A stretch of DNA of 64,000 bases from Cynocephalus volans (Eukaryota; Chordata; Mammalia; Dermoptera; Cynocephalidae): assembly GCF_027409185.1 (NCBI RefSeq), contig NC_084461.1:229862999-229926998 (forward strand), given 5' to 3'. Below, piece by piece: positions 35,803 through 64,000 of the stretch. The notes under the pieces were generated by a model that worked only from the letters and a program-made list of their open reading frames with translations, was not told the origin of the DNA and made no database searches. The position numbers and the translations under genes are program-made. Position 1 is the first letter of the stretch, and every line of letters starts with the position of its first letter.

Positions 35803-35808
35803 AATAAA
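35803..35808 (+). terminator. Candidate LRIT2 poly(A) signal AATAAA
   Basis: AATAAA lies about 250 nt past the LRIT2 stop, followed by the T/G-rich tgttgctctttg. It is the first canonical signal after the coding end. Confidence 0.55.
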
Positions 35809-36326
35809 TGTTGCTCTTTGCATATACATAGCCCAACAACACAGGACATTTCATATATCTTTTCCTATTAGAGGAACGTAGAATTCTACTCCTTTTTATA
35901 GGTAAAGAAACAAGCCTGGACAGTTCAATGATTTGTCCAACATCATTCATCTGAAAACACCACTCAAAAGAGGTTCTAATCCCATAGTTTCCTTAAATGT
36001 CTGCTTTGCAGGATTATTGTGTCTCCCATTGTTCAGAAAGTGTTAATGTTGCTCTTTATGTCAAATTCCTAATGAGATCACATAAGTTGGATGTTCCAAA
36101 GAGCTGCCCTTTGGGGCAATGAGAGCCTACTGAGTGACACGAGTGTCTTTTTGTGGGTGTCTGAGCCCCTGTGAGCAGCCCTCAATGCTTCTGAGCAGCC
36201 TGGTGCCATCAGCACTGAAGAACGGGCTTGGCTGCAGCCCAGGGTTCAGGCTCCATGACTGCATAAAAGCAGAGTTTTGTGGGCCATTCCCAGAAGGAAA
36301 AGAATCTATACAAAATCATATGATTC

Positions 36327-36376
36327 TGTCTGTCTCTCTGTCTCTCTATCTCTCTCTCTATCTCTCTATCTATCTA

Positions 36377-36459
<83 letters not shown>

Positions 36460-36528
36460 AATCATCTACCTACCTACCTACCTACCTACCTTCCTGTCTA
36501 TCTGTATACCTCCCTATCTATCTATATT
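36327..36528 (+). repeat. TCTA tetranucleotide microsatellite with TCTC, CTAC and TCTG flanks
   Basis: A core of ATCT repeats runs about 36368-36459, more than 20 units, with TCTC repeats on the left and CTAC repeats (about 36465-36490) on the right. Length and purity make it a likely polymorphic marker. Confidence 0.95.
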
Positions 36529-37249
36529 TTTGTAAAGAGGAGACCACGCTGTCCTGATTCTCATCTACTCTCATAAGATTATGAGCTTTGGGTTTATTTT
36601 TTTCCAATGTCTCCAGCACCTTAGTGCTGAGCATGACAAATGTCTGTTGTATGAATGAGGGAAGAACACCTGCTCCTTTGCCCTAGTCAATGGTCCGAGC
36701 CCTCCTGTGGAATCCATGAGAGGTGGTTGTTTCCTCCTAGCAGGGCTCACGTGGAGTGGAAGGGCTCCAGGAACCCCAGAGACAGCTCGTTGTCCCTCTG
36801 GGCAGCCCTGCTGGTGGAGACGTGGGATTTAAACCACATCTGTCTCTCCGCAGCTTCTCACACTGGCCACAGGGAAATCCCGTGAAGCATGGAAGTACAA
36901 GCTGGCCTCCTTGTGACATCCCCAGGCACATTCTCACCCTCCTTCCCACCTGCCTTCCCAATTCCGTCTCACCCTTCTAGCCCATCTCAAGTATATCACG
37001 TCCTCCATGGAGACTTCCTTGACTCTGGGGAGAAGAAGTAATGCACCGAGGGGGATAGTGCAGTGTTTGTGTTCATCGTGAGCCCTTTGGGGGCAGAGAC
37101 CGACCTTCCTCACTGTGGCCACTGCCGTAGTCCAATACCTGGACTATGTTGATAATCAATGTTGGTTACAATAAGTTTTTAAAAACTGAGAGCAGCTCTC
37201 ATATTCAGACCAATTGTCCTCTCATTATTTCATGTTCTTCTCATTTATT

Positions 37250-37535
37250 TTCTTTTGGACATTAGAAGAAACAACTTTTTAATGGAAATTTTGAGTTATA
37301 CCCAAAGTAGAGAGAACCTCATTCCTCCCCTCCAGTCAGCTTTAACAAGTTTTAACACTTTCCAGTCTTACTTCATCTGGTTCTTGCTCTCAACTTAAAA
37401 AAAAAAAAAAAAAACTGGAGTATTTTAAAGAAAGTATAAAGCTGTGCACCACTTTACCTGCAAATTATTTTAGTTTGATCTCTAACAGACGAAATTTTAA
37501 AAAACATAACCATATGCTATGATATTCCTAAGAAC
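37250..37535 (+). mobile_element. Old L1 (L1M) 3'UTR fragment
   Basis: Text such as caaagtagagagaacctcat, ctggagtattttaaag and atctctaacagacgaaat followed by aaaaaacataacca matches the 3'UTR of ancient L1M elements. A poly-A run lies at about 37398-37415. The mariner hairpin cuts its right end. Confidence 0.65.
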
Positions 37536-37605
37536 ATTCAAAAAGTTCATGGAAAGTTTCATATTATATTTTAATTTTATTTTTCCATGAACTTTTTATA
37601 TTATA
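37531..37605. mobile_element. Mariner-type MITE hairpin of about 75 bp
   Basis: A perfect 16-bp inverted repeat, AAAAAGTTCATGGAAA at 37540-37555 and its complement at 37582-37597, brackets a 26-bp AT-rich loop. TA dinucleotides lie next to both ends. It sits in the 3' end of an old L1. The small size and near-perfect palindrome resemble MADE1-like mariner MITEs, but the TIR differs from MADE1. Confidence 0.7.
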
Positions 37606-38037
37606 TGTACATATATACATGTTTAGATACGCACATGTGTATGACACACTTATGTAATGTGGTAGATAATTTGTTTATGCAAAATTTCCTGTGATAAATT
37701 TTTGAAGGAAAGTGGTTGGAGCAAAGCAGGGACTTGACTCTGTGTGGCCTCTGCGTGCTTCCTGCCATAGGACCAAGGATGGTCTATAGGTCTTGGAGGG
37801 TGCACCCATTGTGAGGTGGCCTGGGGCTACCGTGAAGGTGAGAGTGGACGTTCTGACCCTCACTTCCAGCATTGGAAGCACGGTGGTGGGCGGGGCAGTG
37901 GTCAGCTGCTTCTGTCAACATGGACATTTACAAAGAAGGGATATGGTCTAGAGAGGGTTTCTGGGAATTTGATACTTTTTGAGACCCTTGGGCTGCCCCT
38001 TGAAAAATCCTAGATTCACATTACTCGGATCAAGTAG

Positions 38038-38308
38038 GCAGTATGACGATGGGGACAAGAGCATAGACTCTGGAACCCAGTTTCCTGGGCTTAAACTTTG
38101 GCTTTGCTTCTTACTGGCCTTGTGACATCAGGCAAGTTACTCTATTTTTCTGTGCCTTAGTTTTCTCACCTGTAAAATGGGGATCAAATAGTACCTATCT
38201 CATAGGGTTACTGATGATTAGATGCAAACTTGTATGAGTTTTTTACATGTAAAGCTCTCGGAACAATGCCTGGCACACAGTAAGTCCTCAGTAAATGTCA
38301 CGATAATA
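38038..38308 (+). mobile_element. MIR SINE, nearly full length
   Basis: Runs from agcatagactctggaaccc through ttctcacctgtaaaatgggg to gcctggcacacagtaagtcc, close to the MIR consensus over its whole length. It is the best-kept MIR in the window. Confidence 0.92.
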
Positions 38309-39597
38309 AATGCTACCATCACTTGAGGCATCTGTGTCACTTTGTGCTTTTCCTGAATGTTGTGACTCAGCATACAGACAGACCATATGGAATGTCAGAT
38401 CTTATTAGGGTTACATATGTGTGTATATTTATAAACATACATAGATTGGCGTGCTGTCTGGGTTAATATCCTTCACATATTCTGCTTAAATCATGTTTAA
38501 AAGATGCTGTAGTTTTAGCTTAAGTTGCTATGTTTTGGGGAAGCTTATCTATTAAGAGTTTAGACCCCGTGACTTTAAGGCAAGTGCCTTCGATTCAGGA
38601 GATAGTTGTAGGCAGGGCTACTTGCTTTTTGAATGAAGCCACCTCGAGTCCCACACCTCTGCCAGTAGGGGCTAGAGAGGGATTTCATTCTTTTTGTCCT
38701 GCTGTCTTGTTAGAGTCTGTAAACCTGAAACCTAGAGGAGGGCCCTGCACAGACGTTATATTCGGAGCATGTGCCACCACAAGAATGAATGAGTAAGTTA
38801 TTACATAATGAATAAAGGACTGAGTCTCATTCAACAACGGAGGGGCATGTGCATGATTTCATAATCATGAAAACATCAGCATGTCCCTACTCTGTTGATC
38901 AAAATATGGTAGCTTAAGCCAGGACCACCTCATTTTGGAAATGAAGCCCTTCCACCTCCACCCCCAAGTTATTTCTAAGTCTCCTAATGGATCCTCCATG
39001 TGTCCACACACCAGCCTGCCTGCCTTGGTCCTCGTGAAGCATTTTCTTCATTCTCCCTGTCCATCCTTCCATGGCCAGAGCCCTTGAAGACTGTCACAGA
39101 AGTGTCACTGCCTGTCAACAGATGCCAACACCCACGTTAGGGGCACCGGCCCTAGGTTACCCTGAATCTTCTAGTCCTCAGAGAGACTGAGTTCCTGAAG
39201 TCCTTGGAGGAGGAGGGGACTATATCTCCTTCCCAACTCTTGCCACACTTTGCCAGAGCTGGACTCAGAGGGAGAGCTGCTTCAGAACAGAATCCCACAG
39301 TTTCTCTTAGGAACATCAGTCCCACAGGGTCTCTCAAGGACATCTCATTGTTCCTAACTCTCTAGGAGTGTAGATGCCCAAGTGCAGGCTGCACAGGTCA
39401 TAGCATCTGCCCTGCCTTCCGCTCTTCTGCTAGTACAGAGTAAAAGCTTCCAGGCCTATCACTGGGTGGAAACATCCTGAAGACGTCCTCTCCTCCAAGA
39501 CACGGTGCTCTAGTATGTGGGCCATGGTCAGCCGTCCTCAAATGCCCTCTTGTACAACTAAGAATAGCAACTATCTTCTCAGCTTGGATCAGTAGGT

Positions 39598-39765
39598 ACA
39601 AAGCTGTTGCTGGGTGCTTTACATATATTAGCTCCTGTTATCCTCACAGAAACAGTTCTTTGCACCCTATATTGATGAGGACAGTGAGGCCCATAGAGAC
39701 TTGGTCTCTTGTCCAAAGTCGTACTTAAGTGGCAGAACCAGAATTCAGACCTGGGGCTGTCAAAA
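39598..39765 (-). mobile_element. MIR SINE, LRIT2-CDHR1 spacer
   Basis: Reverse-complement MIR: ggtgctttacatatattagc, cctgttatcctcacagaaac, aagtggcagaaccagaattc and agacctggggctgtc. Confidence 0.8.
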
Positions 39766-40686
39766 GGTAAAGCACTTTGCTATTTCACATGAATAGAAAG
39801 TCTGAGCTCAGCCACAGGGTGGGGAAATGGCTCTGCAGATTTCTTTGAGTCACATGTGTTTATTGTTCATGCTTTAGCACCATTCTCAGGGTCCACGAGT
39901 GGCAGAACCTGTCCAGTGTGCCATTCCTGCCTCCCAGCTCTTTACCTGGAGGCCTAACGTTGTGCCAGCTTGTAGTCCGGGCCTGTCTCAGTGTGACTGA
40001 GCAGGCAGCCCCTCAGCCTGCCAGTCCCTAATGCAGGGAGACTTGGCTGGCTGCACCCCACTGGTGGCCAGGTGCTCCTTCAGTGCTGACCACCTGTGCT
40101 GGTCCCTCAGGCTCGGCTGTACCCTCTTCCTCTTTCCCAGTATGGCTCATGATGGCTGCTGGCACTTTCCCTCCATGGCCAGTTTACAAGTCTGGTTCTG
40201 TCTTGCTTCAAATTGGTGGGCTTGTCCAGGAGCCCAACCCCCTCCCAGGGACCAAATGCTGGCCTGAGCTTCCAGCCCAGAGGTCTTCATGACCACCATC
40301 CCAGAGATGACACTGTTCCCCAGGCTTTCATGCCCACGCCAGGCCTCTCAATTCCTTCCCTTGCTGGGCTGCACCGGGGGATAATTAGTTCCAGCTCCAA
40401 ACCCTATTCCTCCCTAGGCCGGCTGTCTGGCTTGGGAGAAAAGCCCAATCCAGATAGATGAAGCCCGCAAACATGCTGCTGTTAGAGGTGTTCACATGGC
40501 AATTTGGACAAAATTTTGGAGCCTCTCTAAGAGTCAGACCTGGGGGTCAGGGGATAGATCCACCTGCTGGAGGAGCCAGGAAGCAGGCTGAGCTTGGCAT
40601 GTGCCAGGAAGACCGGTCTCCACAGGTCAGAGAACACAATTAGGAAGCAGGGAGCAGGAGGTCAACTTGGCCTCTGGATAATAGAT

Positions 40687-40692
40687 TTTATT
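40687..40692 (-). terminator. Candidate CDHR1 poly(A) signal AATAAA
   Basis: The plus strand reads tttatt, giving AATAAA for the minus-strand transcript, about 1.84 kb past the CDHR1 stop. I noticed no earlier canonical hexamer between the stop and this point. It would define a 3'UTR from about 42533 to 40670. The position is inferred, not proven. Confidence 0.5.
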
Positions 40693-42533
40693 CACCATTT
40701 ACAAAAGATGTTGATTGCATGCAAGTTGTAAGGGTGCTGTACTCCCTGTGGAGGGCAACATGATCTGGAGCAGCCCTCTCCTGAAACATGGCCTGGAAAG
40801 CACCTGTTTGCTCAGTTTGGGCCTCTGGCTTGTTAGGGAGCCCATCTCTCAATACTGTCTGAGTCGGGGGCTGCAGAAACCCAGCAAGAAGTCTGCACAC
40901 TGGCACATCTCAGTAACACCTCACAACAGACTCAGAAATCAAGAAAACCACACTTGCATATAATCTGTTCAAGTAAAATCACTGACATATTCTAGAGGGG
41001 CTATTAGTGAGGGGAGCAAAATGCAAAGAACTCTTCTGCTTTCCTCTCTCTGTGCGCAAATCTAGAGTTCCACATAGCAGGTTTCTTAAAGCAGAACGGA
41101 GCCAAAACCACGGAGGCTTTGCATGATTTCTGTCCTGGGGAGGTTGTCACAAGCAGACGAGGTGTGCCCCAGCTAGGGGAAAGTGCCGAGGAGCTGGGAG
41201 CCCTCAGACCAGGTCTCTGCCACCAACCAGCTGTGTGGCCTCCAGCAAATTGCTCTTCTCTCGGGAACCCATTTCCTTCATCTTGCCAAAACAGGGGCTT
41301 AGCCTGGGTGTTTCTGCCCAGCTCTGGTGCTGTCTGATGGGGGTTGGCCATGGCCTCGTGGGGTCTGGGGTGAGCGGAGAATGGAAGGGAGGGGTGAGAG
41401 TCAAGGGCAAAGCCACCATCCAGTGGCAGCCCCCTATCCCACCATAGAGCCCTCTGGGGCACTTGGCAGAGTAGCTGCAAGGCTCCTAATACTTTCTGGA
41501 AGAGCTGCACCCAGCAAACTGGCCTGCAGAAAAATACTTAGCATGTGTGCTGCTTTGCACCTGGTTAAAGCCCTCATCCCGCTATTTTCTTCCATCCTCA
41601 CCCTAGACAAGCGAGTGAGGCAGACAGGGCTTACTTTCTTCATTTTGCAGATGAGGATGAAGATGGTCAGGCAGTTTAGACAGCTTCCCTAAGGTTACAC
41701 AATGTGGGTGGGAGAGTGGATAGAAACCGAAGTCTCCCCAGACTTCAGCCTGCACATCCATCTACGGCCCTGCACTGTCTCTTCAAAGACGACTGATGGA
41801 GCAGCTCTTCAGACAGGGGCCCTGACACTTTTCCAGATGCCTCCAGGGCTACCACTGTGGCTCCAGCTTGGACATTTCTGGGCCCAGGGCAGTCCTGGCT
41901 GGGGACAAGACCCATCTGATACCTCCATGTCCCTGGTCCCCAGGGGGTATATTATGAGCCCACGGACTCTGCCCAGGCACCATGCTCTCTCATTCCGATG
42001 GCTTGAGAGCCATCAGCATGAGTTTCCTGGCATCTCTGCCCTCTCCTTGGCAGCATTTGCTCTCCTATGGCCCACGAGTTTTGCTGACCTCTAGGCTTAA
42101 CTTGGGCTGAATCTCCTTCTGCTCTTAGCTGCAGACTTCAGGATCCATATTCTAGCTGGCCTTGTCCCATGTGGCCAGGGCCCTGCTCCCTGACTAAGGA
42201 TGATGAGATTCCATAGGACCTGACGAACTGTGAGGTCTGGGGATGGTGAGCAGAAGATGCACAAAGCTGGCTCCCTGTTAATTCCCAGCACCTAAAGCAT
42301 GGGGAGCACTGTAGCTGTGTCAAGGATTCAGGTAATGGGGAAGCATTTGCCAATTGCATCTCATAGCCTGAGAAATCCTTTGCCCACGGCCCTGTCCAGA
42401 GCTTTGCATATGGGGTTTACACCATTGTAAAAAAACAAGGGTGACCTTAAAGAGGAGAGGGTGGAGAGCCTGGTCCGAGCAGCAGGGTGGTCAGGGTGGG
42501 AAGTGGGGGAAGAGAAGAGCCACGGGACACATT

Positions 42534-61030
<18,497 letters not shown>

Positions 61031-61403
61031 GTCTCCGTGGGCGGGTAGTGTCGCTCGCCGCCGCCGAGGCCGGGAGCAGGAGCACGGAGCATGCCCTGGG
61101 CCCGCGAGGAGTGCGGAGACGACAGCGGGGTGGCGACAGCGGCGGCGGCGGGGGGGCGCGGGGCGGGAGCGCCGGGTGGGGCGAGGGCGCTAAGAGGATG
61201 ACAGGCTGGGATCCGCGCGGCCGGAGCGCTCCTGCCGGCCGCCTGCCGAGCCCAACTGGTGGGCGCAGGGGTGAGGGGCCCGGAGCTGCCCGCGGCGGCC
61301 GGGGCGGGGGCAGGGTATGTGCACAAGACTGCTCCTCCCAGCACGCCCCCGTGCCCAGGCCTGGAGCGTAGGAGCCCAGGGCTCAGGTCCGGAGATGGAG
61401 CCC

Positions 61404-61529
61404 TGGGGGGTGGGGAGGGGTGGGGGGGGTGGGGAGGGGTGGGGTGGGGGAGGGGAGGGGAGGGGTGGGGGAGGGGGGACAGGGGGTTGGGGTGGGTGGG
61501 GGAGGGGTAGGGGTGGGTGGGGGAGGGGT
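61404..61529 (+). repeat. G-run tract (GGGGAGGGGTGGG-like), quadruplex-prone, upstream of CDHR1
   Basis: About 125 bases are built almost only from runs of 3-8 G split by single A or T. The tract lies about 370-500 bp upstream of the CDHR1 ATG, with G on the gene's template strand. Such a string can form several alternative G-quadruplexes. Confidence 0.85.
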
Positions 61530-61530
61530 T

Positions 61531-64000
61531 CCTTTCTCCCATGTTGTCTTCAGCAGAGGCGCTGGAAAATCAAAGCTTGCTGGGGACCCCAAGCCTGGTG
61601 GCACTTGGTCTCCGCTGGAGTTTTCCCTTTTCATGAACTTCCTCGGTGACGTTCAGGGAGTTGCCCTCCTCTCTGAGCTGAGCATTCCTGAAGATAAAAC
61701 AGAGGCAGGGAAATAGCTCAGCCCCCAGACTGGAAGGGTCCCTGCAGGAGAAATAAGAGGAGAGGAGAGAAGAGGCGAAGGGCTTGAGGAAGGGCACCGC
61801 CTCGGCAAGCACCATCCCAAAGGCTTTGAGGGTGAGACAAAAAGACAGAGAGGAGGGGTGGCAGAGGTAGAGAGGGTGGGGGGTTCATAGGACCGCCTCT
61901 CCGGGTTCTCAGTCCATCCCTGTCCTGCCCCCTAAGCCAGGCCAGCTCTCCCAGAGTCTGATCACTAGTGGGGGCCCACATGTGTAGTGGGCAGCAGGGA
62001 GGGCCTTCAAGTCTCCACTATGGTGAGAGTCAGAAGTTCCCAGGCAGCAGCACTGTCCTGGCCTCTGCATCCCCAGCGCCCAGTCTGGTGACCATGGAGA
62101 GGCAGTAGACCCACCCTTCAAACCTTCCAAGTAAGGGTGAATGGTTTGAAGGCAGTTAAGTCCCATCGTGGGACACACTTGCAGAGAGCCGCTCAACACA
62201 GATATGGACTGCCCCAGGAAGGGCAAGTTCCCGTCCCCAGGGGATGTTTAGGCAAAGCAAGGCACTACTCCGTGGTCCTGGATGGCAGAGAACTGGGAGA
62301 AGCAGGTAAGCCTAGGAGCCTTCCAGGTTGCTGGCAAAGTTCCCTGAGCCAGACCCCCATTCTCCTGTCCTGGCACTGCAGTGTGCTTGGAAATGCAGCC
62401 TGTCCTCCCTCTCCTGCGCAGGCCATTCATTGGGGGCATGGGGTGGTCACTTCGAGCTCAAGTCAGGTTACTTTCCAGGATAACATTGGGAGGGTGTGTC
62501 CCCAGACAAAGGAGACCCTTTGTGTGTTCCCCAGAGAGGCCTCCATAGCTGGGGTCTCAGCATTCCTCCCCAGGGGCCCTCAAGGAAGCAGAGCATCCCC
62601 CATCCCCTGAGCCAGCCCTCCTTGGTCCACTGTTAGCAAAGGTCAGGGATTCAGAGAGAAGGAGGGAGAAGATGAATCAGTGGTCCTGGGATGTTCAGCA
62701 ATTTTCAGGCCCAAGTGACCAAAACCCTGCTTGTTAAATCTCCTTGGACTTGGCCCTTTGACTGAAAAGATGCACTTTAATTATACAGACATTTCTATAT
62801 CTTTGCTTTGCAAAATGCTGGGACAAAGCCAAGAAAAGCATTCTGCAAGTTCTATATAGAGATAAGGAGATCGAGGCTTGCTGTAGGTTATCCAAGGAGC
62901 TGGAGACAGAGCCAAGGTTTCTGGGAGCAGATGTCTTGTCGGTATACCAAGAAGAGCCGGCTCTCCTGTGTCCTGTCTGCCCATCTCACCAAGGGGTTCT
63001 AGGGCCTTTGACTTCTTCCTCCTCGGTTCACTCAGTCAACAGACTTGCACTGGAGAGGGACAGAGAGGGTGCAGTCCACTTGCAAGCGGGTGTGTGTGTG
63101 TGTCTGTGTGTGTACTCATTCTCATGCATATTATCTCCTTTAACCTGCACAGTATTCCTGGTGTGATTTCCCCTGCTTTACAGAGGAAGGAGTTAAAGCT
63201 CAGAGACAGTAAGTCACTTGTCCAGGCACACACAGCCAGTGAAGGGCAGAGCCTGAGTTCATATGCAGTTCGGGCTGGCTCCAAAGTTGGACCTCTTTGC
63301 TTGGTAGAGGTGGATGAAGCTACTGAAGCCTCAGCCTCTGGGCCCCTCATTCACACATCCCTTCCATATCCCTAACTTTTTATTTTTTATTTTTCTTAAA
63401 GAGACTGCCTCCCTTCCATTGTACAAGGTTCAGATTTTCTAGGGTAACCAGCTATCCCAGTTTGCCTGGGATTGAGGCGTTTCCAGGGCTGTGGGACTTT
63501 CAATGCTAAAAACAGGAAAGTCCAGGGTAAGCTGGGGTGGGGTGATCTGCCTGCATCTGGCCCGGTCCTCAAAGTCCCTGAGAACCTGAGAAAACAGCAG
63601 CTCCTCATGGTGCTTCTCACCATGGAGCCTGGTCTTGACCTTGCGGTGTGGAGGGTCTGGAAGAACCTGGAGGGCTTGGTTTGTCATATCTGGGAAGGAC
63701 TCACCTGCCATGAGACATGAGGCTTGGCCCTCACCCACAGACCCTGAGCTGCCTCAGACACACCAGTCACCCTGTCCTCCACATGCCCATCACCCCTGCA
63801 GAGTGACGAGCTGCCTCTCTCTGGGGACCTCTGTGCCATGGCACCTGCAGTGTAGTGCCAAATCAGGTCATCTTAAGTTCAGGTTCTGACAGCTCTTCCT
63901 CTGGTAGATTTATGGTAGTTGGTCCAGCTATTAATAAATGAGAATTCAAGTGTCAATGGCTAGGCTGGGCATGCATGCGTGTTCTAGCTCAGTCTGCCAA
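61531..64000. other. Intergenic sequence upstream of CDHR1, no gene seen
   Basis: A GA-rich stretch at about 61740-61880 lies just upstream of the G-run tract. A GT run at 63090-63112 and a minus-oriented MIR at about 63110-63275 follow. No exon of the next gene expected in mammals (GPR15LG/C10orf99) was recognised. Confidence 0.6.
63110..63275 (-). mobile_element. MIR SINE, upstream of CDHR1
   Basis: Reverse-complement MIR: tattatctcctttaacctgc, acagaggaaggagttaaagc and cacacagccagtgaagggca. Confidence 0.8.

Larger units (their letters stand above)
35830..40660. other. Convergent LRIT2-CDHR1 spacer, no gene seen
   Basis: Contains a TCTA microsatellite, an old L1 3' end with a mariner-type hairpin, a full-length MIR at 38038-38308 and another at 39598-39765. 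No coding exon was recognised. The right part merges into the inferred CDHR1 3'UTR. Confidence 0.65.

Noticed and set aside
36134-36576. Ser/Leu/Tyr repeat frames
   Set aside because: They are translations of the TCTA microsatellite.
61531-64000. Search for GPR15LG exons upstream of CDHR1
   Set aside because: No matching signal peptide or cysteine-rich basic tail was found, so the gene is probably outside the window.

Overview
This is a window of eutherian mammal nuclear DNA. It holds four intact, multi-exon retinal genes whose introns all use GT-AG sites. The background is rich in MIR, L2 and old L1 relics, microsatellites and MaLR LTR fossils. I saw no Alu, rodent B1/B2, carnivore tRNA-Lys SINE, BovB or equine ERE copy. 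The only young-looking SINE trace is a small tRNA-derived fragment near 46.8 kb. A THE1/MST-like solo LTR hints at a primate or a close relative such as colugo or tree shrew, but the species is not settled.

Layout, left to right. 1-3.6 kb is intergenic. RGR (RPE/Mueller-cell opsin) lies on the minus strand at 4011-14374 in 7 coding exons. A 3-kb divergent spacer follows. LRIT1 lies on the plus strand at 17363-25878 in 4 coding exons. A 5-kb repeat-bearing spacer follows. LRIT2 lies on the plus strand at 31847-35551 in 3 coding exons. A convergent intergenic stretch of about 5-7 kb with a large TCTA microsatellite follows. CDHR1 (photoreceptor cadherin) lies on the minus strand at 42534-61030 in 17 coding exons and starts in a CpG island. 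61.3-64 kb is intergenic and upstream of CDHR1.

The order CDHR1-LRIT2-LRIT1-RGR is the known mammalian retinal cluster (human 10q23), read here in reverse complement. RGR acts in retinoid photoisomerisation in the RPE and Mueller glia. LRIT1 and LRIT2 are tandem LRR-Ig-FN3 membrane proteins; LRIT1 acts at photoreceptor synapses. CDHR1 sits at the base of the outer segment where discs form. All four reading frames close exactly across the inferred splice sites (291, 623, 549 and 860 residues), so none looks like a pseudogene.

I found no new gene system. The items most worth a second look are a 17-bp minisatellite born inside a MIR, a mariner-type hairpin, a G-run tract upstream of CDHR1, an intron present in LRIT1 but not LRIT2, and CRX-like motifs upstream of both LRIT genes.
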